Assembly: GCA_903813345.2 (NCBI GenBank)
Contig: CAIIXF020000009.1
Span: forward strand, 28,062,740 to 28,122,739
Direction: 5' to 3'
Length of the DNA stretch: 60,000 nt
From: Owenia fusiformis
Taxonomy: Eukaryota > Annelida > Polychaeta > Sabellida > Oweniidae
Part shown: positions 15,401-27,400 of the stretch, in pieces
Position numbering within the stretch: the first letter of the stretch is position 1
How the letters are laid out: every line of letters begins with the position of its first letter
The notes under the pieces: model-generated
The model's database searches: none
What the model saw: the letters and a program-made list of their open reading frames with translations, nothing else
What the model was told of the DNA's origin: nothing
Translations under genes and position numbers: made by a program

Positions 15401-18400
15401 CGTCTTAAAATCTTGCCCGTAAAATCTTGTCTACGCGTTTTTAGGTCAACCGTTTGGTAGATCAATTTCAAATTTTCAGGGATGATTCTTAGTATGAAAA
15501 TCTAGATCTGATTAGTTTTTGGGCATTCTGGGTAAATGTCAAGGCAGCCATTTTGGATTTTCTGTCCTAAAATCTTGTTTGTAAAGTCTTGTCTACGCAT
15601 TTCCAGGTGAACCGTTTGGTAGATCAATTTCAAATTTTCAGGGATGATTCTTAGTATGAAAATCTAGAATAGATTAATTTTTTGGCATTCTAGATAAATG
15701 TCAAGGCAGCCATTTTGGATTTTCTGTCATCAAATCTTGTCTGTAAAGTCTTGTTTACATGTTTTCTGCTTAAATGTGTGACGGATCAATTTCAAATTTT
15801 CAGGGGTATTTCTTAGTATGAAAATCTAGAGCTGACTAATTTTTTTTGCGTTCTTGGTAAATTTTAAGGTGGCCATTTTGGATTTTCCGTCCTTAAATTG
15901 TGTCGGTAAAGTCTTGTCTACTCATTTTTAGGATAACCATTTGAAGGGATCACCTATAGGTGGGGACATTTTGTACACATTTGTGTTCTTGTTAGCAAAT
16001 GGTACAATAATGTCAATATCGTCATCCCATGGGATAATATCATGGTGTCTGTATGATCCTAATAGGGTACCGCCGTATATCATATATGTTATGTCGTGCA
16101 CCATCAGCACTCGCTCAAGCACTGTCATTAAGTCAAAAAGGATGTTTTTCTCATGCAACGTCATTGTTTGCCTGAAGTGTTCCTCGGAACCACCAATGTG
16201 TCTGGACTCAGCAGTGATGGTATTCTGTTTGGAATTTGTTGCGATATGATATTTTGGCTGTGCTTGGATGCCATCATTTTGTTTTGCTTGTACTGGCCTT
16301 TGGTCTTCATCATCGGAAGCATCCATCTGCAGACTTAGAATTGTTTTGAGATTGCATGACATATAAAATAATGTGATGTTCCACAATATCACAACTAGTC
16401 CAATGAACATAGGTTTCTTCAAACCTTTAAGCAGTTTCATTCTTGATTTACTTCTACAGAAGCAGGATGCCTGAAATCAAAATGAGGTTCAACAAAAATA
16501 TACTTGCTGAATTCTCTACTGCTACTCTTACTGGTGACTTTAATCTAACAAGTTATCAAAATTCAATTTTACTGGAGATTTTGTTACTCACTTATAGCAT
16601 GTTTATATCCCTATGTATCTTATATCTGTACTACAGTATGTCATCATTTGTTGCAAGCTCTATACCTGTACATCTATTGGTAGCCATTAATTATAAAATG
16701 TGTTGTAAATCCATATCTTGTTTTGGCATTAATCTGGAACTGTAGTGTTACAAGGCATAAAGTCATATTGGTGTCCAATCAATAATGTAAAAGAGGAACT
16801 CATTCTGAAAACTATTCATTTTGGATGATAATAGAGTTGATCAATAGAATAGCACTATCATAAACTATACATTATAAACAATACATATTAGTATCATTTG
16901 CAACAAAACACAGAATTCAGATTTACTTTTGCTCATATTGTACAGCTATGAGCAAAATCAAAATCTCTCTATTATGAGATTAAGTAAAAGTAATGTAAAA
17001 GTTAAGAAAGTAAGCAAAAATATCACTCTAATTTCAGCATTTGACTGTGCTATCCCACCAGAGCCTATCAATGCCATAGCTGCCTGTGGAGCATGGACCT
17101 TTGGTCAGTACTGTCGAGTCCAATGTACAGATCCAATCAACTATGACTTTGAAGTTTTCCCACCTCCATTCTACAAATGCGACCAAACAGGTTCATGGGA
17201 CCCGGCACAGTTCACACCTTTCAGGTTCCCATCATGCACCAGTAAGTATGATCTCACTTCCTTTTGTATACACCAGTGAGTGGGACTTTTTCCCATCAGG
17301 GATTAGCCCATTCACTTGAATTCATTCCACCCTCATGCAATATATCTATGGGGTAGTACATGCAATCATGCTTTTAAATTTTCAATATTGAATAATTCTG
17401 AATCTCTGAATTCTTTACTCCTCAACGCGTGTATAATTTGTCAGTTTCAGAACAATTGCACCAGATTTTAGTGTATTTTTTACACAGATAATTTATAACT
17501 GCAGTGTATTGACTTTAATATCCGACATTTTTTATGTCACCACCAAAAAGTGGTGTCCCTTTTTTGTAACGGCAGTTGGTGATTAGCGATCAACGGTTGG
17601 TGTCTGTAACAAATGGTGTTGACATCTTGCATGTTAATGCCTTGTCTCATTTTATGTCACCACCAAGAAGTATATTGTTTATCTAGATGTCATTTGATCC
17701 AAAATGTATTAACATTTATGATGTTAACTCTTTCAGGACTATTCCCTCCTTTACCTGGTATGGGTGGATCTGTTCAAACATCATCTGCAGGACCTTGTGA
17801 TGCTGCTAGAGCAGAACAGGTTAAACAAGAGTTCATCACTGTCATGAGACAACTAGATCAAAGGTAGGTTTATTCAGCTGGTAAAACCTGTAAAGCGGAA
17901 CACCTCTGTAAGTGGAACTCTGCATATTATTCATTAACTTTTACTGAAATGAATAATGTAAGTGGAATACCTCCCAAGTGGAACACGTCCCAAGTGGAAC
18001 ACTGTATTGTGGCAACATAAATGTTCCATTTGCACATGTTTTTCTGCTTGAGCTTATTCTGTTACTAATGTAATTTATGGAATAACTTACTCTTTAAGTT
18101 CTCAGGATATTATTATCATACATATTAAATGAATAAAGGTTATGTGCCAAGAATTTAGGATATAGGGTTTATCCTGAAGGATGTATCAATAGCTTCTTTG
18201 GCTTGAGTTGGACAAAGGAAATATTTCGGCAGGTTAGCATAATATTTAACAGGGTGCAACACGATGTTATGTCAATAAGGAAGTGATCACTTCAGCTTTG
18301 TGTAATACATTTTCCCGATGTTATATACTCAAACCCACTCAAGTATGAGCTACATTCTGATATATTTTATGCACTTTACATTATATAGTACTAATATATT

Positions 18401-21400
18401 TCAGGTTTGGCCTGTGTTCACTAGAGTGCGATTATAGTAATGTTAAGGTGAAGTGTGGTGGATCTAGGAAGAAGAGGCAAGCTGATGGGGGAGAATTCAG
18501 TACATACGATCTTGAATTTGACATTCCATTGGATCTCTTGCAAAATGGGTATGTTTTGATGAATGAATATGAAAGTAGCCTTCTTCTGTACATTGTATGT
18601 ATGACAATATCTCAATATGCAACGAAAAATTCAAATGTGCAGCAACCAGAAACAACAACAAGGACCATAGTAACCGCATATATAAAAACAAAATAGAAGA
18701 GAATATATAATTGTCATGATAACTAATATAAATGATTACGGTGCGTTTTGTTTCAAAATTATAGCCCAGATACTTTGAATTAATAATAATATACATTTAT
18801 GATAGATTGTTCATACAATGCAAAATTTGATAATAAATTTCATTCTACCACTCTAGCACTGGTACGGTTGTAGACCCAGAAATAGGAACCATCTTACCAT
18901 CAGAGGCTCTTACTAACAGTCTTAAAGAAGGCAATACATTTGAAAATGCTGCTGTAGCTGATACATTGACTTGTGCAGAAGGTCAGGTCTTGAACCAGGA
19001 GAAAAAATGTGGTATGTAGCCAAAAGGTTTTCAAATCAAAGTGATTTATTAGGTTGTTAATGTGAAAATTCTAGCCCCTTTTAACAGTTCTTTATATTTA
19101 TGTTATGTACGGTATTTTATGATTGCACTAACTTACTGTTTTTCCATTCTTTATAAAGAGCAGAAGTTTTGGATCAACCCTCGTACAATTTCTGTTGAGT
19201 TGTATTCTGACAGTGTAGTGTGCCTGCAAAGATAAAAAAGACACTTCACACATCATATTAACATTAACATTATTGATATTTTATTAGATAATAGCTTATA
19301 CTTAATATTTTGTTTATTTCAGTTCCATGTGCACCAGGATCATTCTTTAACAATGCTACATCAGCTTGTGAGAGTTGCGGCATGGGAACATATAACACAG
19401 AGATTGGCCAGTATTCCTGTACCCCCTGCCCCGCTGGCACGACCACCCAGGGGACAGGATCCACAAACCGCACTGAATGCTTCGGTAAATATGCATTCAT
19501 ATATACAACTAGATTTTGGATCTTGCTTCTAATGCAACCTAAGTTTAATTTTAGAGAAGGAGTAATACATGAATATGGGGGGGGGGTTTAATTACTATAT
19601 TCATATACATGTATATTATTGTTTGCTCCAAGGCCACATCACAATGGCATTGTTTATTCTACATACATTCTTGTAAACATTTCTGCAAATAATTTGCTTT
19701 TTCACGTCTTCCAATTGATTTTGCAAAGAAATTAAGTGATGAGGTCCATGTCGGGAGAAAATAAATCTTAAATGTGTTATAATTTTTTTTCTTTATCTTA
19801 ATCTTAGGTACTTGCAGTCCTGGTAATTACTACAGCTATGCCACAGAGAAGTGTGAACAATGTGCTACTGGTTACTATCAGAATGAGGCTGGCCAACTCA
19901 GGTGTAAACCCTGTGGCACAGGGGCTACAACTTTGAGTACAGGGGCTACTGCTGAGTCTCAATGCACAAGTAAGTTTAAGCCTCCTAAGATTTTGTGCAA
20001 CATATTTTTCAATTACTTGTACATTTGCACTTTATTTGGATTATTTGGATTACAGTGTTACTCATCTCGAAACCCACATTTGACACATTGTAGATCCACT
20101 TCATACAGTAATCCAATTTTGATTACTTACACAGCTTCAAAAAAATAAGTCTTGAAAGAAACACAAACTTGACTCAAAATGCATCCCCTTCAAGTAATTT
20201 TGTTTTATTTTACACACATTGACCCGCCTTAACAATTTCTGTCTTGCAGAGAATTGTGGCCTTGGCACAGAGCTATCCGTGAATGGGGAATGTTCCCCTT
20301 GTGAGGTGGGATCCTATAAGGATCAAGTAGAACTCGACTCCTGCGTGAAATGTCCATATGGAACAACTACACCAGGAAATGGAGCATCTGCAGAGTCAGA
20401 CTGTAGCGTCAGTAAGTCTTCAATTCTAATTTTTTTTTCACAGATGTTTTGTGCGAAGAATCATAAGTTTCTCTTATTAGGTCTTACATGTCCCTTGGAA
20501 GCACAACAAATACAATCAGAATGTCAGTCAGTAAAACTTGTGTGAACTTTACTACAATTATCTGTTTAGGTACTGTATTGTACACATGTTAGTACTATAA
20601 ATATATGCCATATGTTACCTTTTACATAATAGGATGTCAAATGATTCATAGGGGGAGGCAGAGTCTGCAAATCTATATAGTGCTACAGAACATACATATA
20701 AGCAAAACGTGTTACTTTCAGTTGAGTGTCCAGCTGGCAAGTTCCTGAATGAGACTGGAGTATGTAGTAACTGTCCTAGAGGCACCTATCAGCCATCTAT
20801 TGGCCAGACAACTTGCATCATGTGTGCTGAGGGGTTCACAACTTTGAATGAAGGGGCAGTTCTAGAGTCACAATGTGAACCAGGTATTTAATGTTCTTTC
20901 CTTGTCATCTAGGGTCATGTACATTGTAAATAATACATTATTAAAATAACAAACAGAAAAGTGCTTGAAACTAAATCTACATTTTTTATTATTCATTTTC
21001 TTCAATGTACATATACAGGGTGGTCCAAAAAAAATTGGAACATTTGTTAATTGAACACAAAACCTTTATTGTTCCTCTAAAATGCATCAAAATTTCACTG
21101 AGCATAGTTCAGTCACTTATCTCTCTGATGTTAAGTTAATTGGTGTGAACCTCAAAGTTAATGCATTAAACTAGTCAATGTTTGATATGACCCCCTTTTC
21201 TCAAATATACACTTGTCAATTTCGCCGCTACTTTTTCAAGTATTCTTTATTTCAAAGCTTTAATAATCATGTTGATTGCTATACACATTTTCTAAAATCA
21301 TATTTAGTTGACATGAGGTATTAACATCTATGGTTTACTGGAAAACTATTGTGTTATTGTCAACTTAAGAATACCCCAAATCATTATTTTTATTTAAGAG

Positions 21401-24400
21401 TAGGAAAGAAAGAACATGTCAGAGGCGAGTGATTGCATAACCCATACAGCTACTAAACTGACAAAATCATTGTTTCCACTTTTCAGTAGAGGGGAAATCG
21501 ACTAGTTATTTACAAGGCTTTATTAAAGACCACCTCTAAGCACACATAATATGATATATTATTTGTGTTCTGGGAAACTCCTTTATGATATTGATATACA
21601 TATATTGATATATTCAAAGAATATTATTCATATTAGAACAAGAAAGGGGATGGGGTTCATTTATCAGTCAAAACAGACTGCCCTGGCCTCTTTCTTGAGA
21701 ATATTCAATCAGTAATATATCCAACAATAGCCATCAAAATATACTTGACATGCTTGATACCCATCAATTTGGGTAAAAAAATGTTGAATATGTTCATATA
21801 TTTGATCTTCCAAGGCAAACATATAAGTAGTTTGTTCAAGCTGAATTTTTAATCAAGATGGCTTGGACAAAATCAAACGAACAGCAAAGTGAATGAATCC
21901 TTTCAAACCTGAGTCCCAGGCTTCAACTTGTAATTCAGGAGAAAAGGGGTCATATCAAACATTGTCTAGTTTAATGCATTAACTTTGTTGTTTGCACCTA
22001 TAAACTTTACATCAGATGAATAAGTGATTGAACAATACCCAGTAAAATTTTGGTGCATTGTAGAGAAAAAATAACGATTTTGAGTTCAATTTTTCAAATG
22101 TTCCAATTTTTTTGGGCCCACCCTGTACATATGATGGACATTTTGTGCCATAAAAGTGTAATTGTCAAAGAGTGACAAAAGTTCCATTGATTCACCTTAT
22201 CACATTCACTTCATGAATTAATTGTAGCTAAAATGGATGATGGTATAGTATATTTAACATATGTACACACATAACAATTAAACTAACATTGAAAAGGTTC
22301 AATAAAAATATGAAATTTTAAAGATAAATTCCCATGTAGCACTTAAAAATATGTTGAAGACTGAATGTATCATATACACATATATTGCTCCCTTATTAAT
22401 TGCTCCCAATTATTGACTGACATGAACATGTATGTTTCCCATTTGTAACTACAACATAACCCATAACGGTAACCACATTATGCCCATTATAAACTAATGA
22501 CTCCCATTATTAATTAATAGTACCCCATTGTAAACTAATGCCTCCCATTATTGACTAATAGGTGATAAGGATGAATGTGAACTGGGAACAGATAACTGTG
22601 ACACAAATGCTGTTTGTGAGAACACCCCTGGGTCCTTTGTGTGTGTTTGCAATAGAGGTTTCACTGGAACAGGGGTCATATGTACAGGTAAAGGACTCCT
22701 CATTCAACATTACATTGTTTTCACTCCAACCCTTGTAATTACCATTGCACATGAACTTTTATTCAGAATTCCCATTAAAGGGACTCGTATATTTGAAAAT
22801 CCTGTGAGGACTCATTTTGTATGTTCAAGTGGTCTTAAAAGGGAGATTGTACAGAGAATTAGATGGCAAGTAACATCATTGGGCTTTCAACTTTTGAAAG
22901 CCCATGGTAACATACAGTGAAGTCTGAATGGAACGCTTATCTTTTTGGACAATTTAGACAATCACTGGGGAGTATCGTGATGCAACAACACCGTGTTGTT
23001 GCATCAAGATGGCCAGACTTCCGGTGATAGATTTTCGTACGATATTTTGTTTCCCCAATTAAACCCATTTCTAGGACGAGTTGCTCAATAACCATACACG
23101 TGCAGTTAGCGCACGATCTATATTTAAAGAAACTGTCATTAGTTTACATGTACCATCACCAAGAAGCAATAAGTTCACGGTTTTAGTTCCTCACTATTGA
23201 TGCAACAACACCAAACCGAAGATGCAACAACACTCCTCTAGATTTGAGCAATGATGCAGCAACACCAATTAATAGTATAATTTCAGAAGACCGTAAATCT
23301 CGAGAGGAACAAATTTTTAAATGCTACTATTGCAACAACGTTACCAAATAGCCTACCCATATTTGCGTTCTTCTCAAGGCATTCAAAATACACGTCCTGC
23401 TTTTACATATTATAATGTACTGGACGTTGTTCTATAACATAGTTCAATCGCCTTTAACATGGCAAGCTTTAGTAACTCAATCTATTTTCATAAACCACTG
23501 TTCCATAGCTTGATGACCCTGACTCCAGTTAGTATCATTCAAAATGGTGGACAAGCATCTTTCGTTCCCCGGGTTTCGTTCTCGGTAAACATGATGAGCT
23601 ATTGGATATTATCTCCATATTCGTGAGCTTATGGTGATAGGATGATTGCTTCATCTATGATATAATATGATATGATTCTTTATTTCCTCCAATTTGGAGA
23701 GCCAACGTGTAAAAACGTCTAATCGACTTTATTAGAGAGGCCGTTTAGTTACACGTTTAATGGAAATCATGCACGACGCACATGTAGAATTATTGCTCTC
23801 TTTGGATTCCTTCTCTCCGACTGAGTAAAAAGGTAAACAAAAGTGATAAGATTTAGGGCCCAAAAAGGTAAATTGATAGGGGTACAGTTATCCCAGATAT
23901 CCCGGGCCCTCGGGAAATATCATATTGTCTCTCGGAATAAAACCAATATTGAATCCCTCTCAGTAAATAACCGTTATATAATAGCATTGTATAACTGCAA
24001 TATCATTAAACCAACACTCATCCTATACAACTTTTGAGAACGATGTACAACTCCTGGATAGCGTAAACTCTTAAGATCAACTGGCAAAATTGTATACCGA
24101 TACTGTAAACCTTGAAAGTACTGTTGATCAAGACCAGAGGTCGAGGACACTTTTGCCAACTTATTTTTTCAAAGTGTCCGTCTTCCATGTTTTTTTGTGA
24201 CGTCATGAAACTTTTTTTCAGAAGCAGCGGTCAACAGTACCTAGTAGCGGTCAACAGTATACAAATAGTGACTGCCATTGAGGGAAATAGTGCAAAATAT
24301 TTTCCTCAAGGGAATATCCTGTCCACTGACATGTTCCCGAGGCTGCAGGCCGAGGAAACAAGTCAGTTGACAGGATATTCCCGAGAGGAAAATTTTTACA

Positions 24401-27400
24401 CTATTTTCCGAAAATGTGGCAGTCACTATTTGTTTTATTATATACCTGATAAGTACTCTGTAAGCAAAAACAAAATGAGAAGTCTTTTCATTTCAATATC
24501 AAATGTTCACAGGTTCTTATTGGCATTTAAAGGCATTTAACCTTTCAACTCCTATAATCTCAGATTTGGGGGAAGATAAAACGTACTATTGACTGGTCAC
24601 ATGACCTAACTGGTGATTAGTACAATTCATCTTCCCTGAAAGCAGGGATTTAGGACTTTCCAGGGAATCAGTCGAAATGTTGAGACATTCGCAGACCTCT
24701 ATTTAGTGATATTTTCATTTCAAATATGGCGGCCAATCCGATGTCTGACGACCCTTACAAAGAATCTAGGCAGTTTGCATTTTTACCTCCTGTGAAATAA
24801 CAAGTGGAATTTAGAAGTTGTTTTGTGTTTTATTATCATTCTGCATCGTAATTCTATGTGATGTGGTGTTGTAATGTCAGCAGAAATACATATCAATACG
24901 ATAATCGAGTGAATCAGATAACAGATTTTTCGAAAACCCGTCTCGCGCTAAGAGTGTAAAACTTGTATTAACATGCTCAAAAGTGCCAATGTGCACATCA
25001 ATGTCAAGCTAAATCAATGTTGTGTCTAAAACAGGTACCTGATCTACTCAAAACAGCTTGTCATTCACGTATACACGCTTAGCAAACACGGCGAAATGAT
25101 CTGAATCTTGGAATTTCGTTGAGAGCTAGTAATGTTTGCTCCGGTCTTCGGCCCAAATGCCCTAATACGTCACTTCCGCTGAATAGAAAAAAGTAGTATT
25201 CAAAAATAAATGTAGTCCCAACACAATTGTGATCATGACGAGTCAGTAAGCTAGTATGTAGGCACAGTTGTCATCTTTTTGCAATGACAACATGCCATTT
25301 CTTCTGAAAATGCGTTTATTTGGGTTATCTGAAGGAAAATTTCGAGTCAAGTGGCGCATTAATTTTGCCTTGATTTTTGTGAATTTCAAATTGTGTCGGC
25401 AGAGAGAGGGGGTAGTATCACAATTGACCAATTATTTCAAAAAGTAGATGATTGGCCCCTATTGAGTTTTTTGTCAAGATGTAGCTTAGACATAGCTTTA
25501 GAACCTCAGATAGGCCAGTGAGGCCACATAAATCCATAACTCGAGATAAAAAGTCAGGCGTTTTCCCTTTTGCCCATTGACTAGTATGGTGACGTGAATT
25601 AGGGCAGTTTGGCCTATTAGTCACATGTGAGAGTGACCAAAATTTTTAAAAACTACTCAGAATCTCCCAGAATTGAAGTTTATTAGTACGAAACATATTC
25701 TGGACGTAGGCAAAAAGGGGAATTTTCATGAACAAATTTAAAGTTTTTGCTGAATCAGCAGTTTTCGCTTTTTACCCCCAAAACCACTGATTTTGACGAT
25801 ATTTGGCCATAATTTCGTCCTTATTAACCCCAAGATGTCATATGTTGTCGTAAATGGGGAAGCCAATGAGTTGCTGTTCATAATAAAGATTGAATTTTCC
25901 ATCTTTTGGTTTCTAGTAAAAAATGAAGGTACATATCAGGGGTACAGTCAGAGATTGGTCAGTTAAGTGTCAATTTTTGATGTATTTGTCCACTCTGAAT
26001 GACCAAATTCGAGCTAAAACTATCTCAAAAGTCCCAATTCTCTAGGCCAGAGTCAAATCTGATCAAATTTGCCATCATTTTTCAAATCAGGAGGTTGTTG
26101 AATGAAATAAAATATCAAAAAAAAAATGATAATTTTAGTAAAATTTTGCCTAAGTTGGCCAAATTTGCCCAATTTTCTGGTTCATGGTTCAGTGATTTTG
26201 GCTAAAAATCGCAATATGCAATGAAATACTCAATTTCTTGACAGGACATTGTAAAATGTCACCATCAGGCAGTAGATTTCATGATGTAAATGAAAAACTA
26301 GTCAAATTTAAAGGAAAACCATTGGGTTCTTGGAAAAATGACCCCAGGGGTAATAAAGTAGCCATATTTTTCATAATTGCTGTCAGAATATTCTTAAACT
26401 GCACAAAACAACTTGAAAAACTCTAGTAAATTGGAAAAACGCAATTTCAAGCCAGAAATCATCCAACCATGTTGCTATTAGGCCCAAATGCCCTAATACG
26501 TCACTTCCGCTGAATAGAAAAAAGTAGTATTCAAAAATAAATGTAGTCCCAACACAATTGTGATCATGACGAGTCAGTAAGCTAGTATGTAGGCACAGTT
26601 GTCATCTTTTTGCAATGACAACATGCCATTTCTTCTGAAAATGCGTTTATTTGGGTTATCTGAAGGAAAATTTCGAGTCAAGTGGCGCATTAATTTTGCC
26701 TTGATTTTTGTGAATTTCAAATTGTGTCGGCAGAGAGAGGGGGTAGTGTCACAATTGACCAATTATTTCAAAAAGTAGATGATTGGCCCCTATTGCGTTT
26801 TTTTCAAGATGTAGCTTAGACATAGCTTTAGAACCTCAGATAGGCCAGTGAGGCCACATAAATCCATAACTCGAGATAAAAAGTCAGGCGTTTTCCCTTT
26901 TGCCCATTGACTAGAATGGTGACGTGAATTGACCTTTTGCGATCAGAATTCAGGAATTTTGTTTATGGATACTGTTGTCACGTATTTCGTCTTATTGGTA
27001 TGACGTCATATAGAAATGATATTAGACATGATGGAATCACGAAATGGCGGACACGTGGCAGTTTTGAGCTAAAAATATTGTCGTTTCTTATATAAAAACC
27101 ATGGGTCGGATATTTACCAGGTATGCCGATTTGACTAGATCATGAGTATGTCTATATATATGCGAAGTTTGGGTGAAATTCATACTAAACATCGATGCCT
27201 ATAAGCGCCCCCCGTTTTTGTCAAAATCGGGGGGCGCTAAACCGCTATCTAAATCATGTCAGTAAGACCTTAGACTTGGTATGTGCTTAGCATGAATGTT
27301 GATCTAGTCAAATAGAACGCTTTCGTGAAAAATAAATCAATAAAGCACGAAATATAGAAGATAATCTCTCAAAATCAAGCATCTAAAGCTGGGTGACCTA

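Larger units (their letters stand above)
13619..16440 (-). pseudogene. LicD-family gene, intronless, interrupted by a repeat insertion
   Basis: On the minus strand 16440-15970 encodes the N-terminal 157 residues: a signal-anchor helix at about 11-29, then the LicD/fukutin-type nucleotidyltransferase motif around residues 122-145 ([10 protein letters not shown], then PWDDDIDI). The frame then enters a repeat (15969-14140). On the other side, 14139-13619 continues the same protein to a TAG stop. KEEL follows NVYK directly when the repeat is skipped. A second lesion, an apparent 1-nt frameshift near 14052, separates KKEEL...TINQS from MNGYPIK. LicD proteins transfer phosphocholine or sugar-phosphate groups to glycans in the Golgi. 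With two lesions this copy is very probably dead. It lies antisense in intron 21 of the SVEP1-like gene. Confidence 0.82.

Noticed and set aside
24112-24540. 142-codon ORF
   Set aside because: Runs through a palindromic repeat in the 5.7-kb element; no domain and no splice context.
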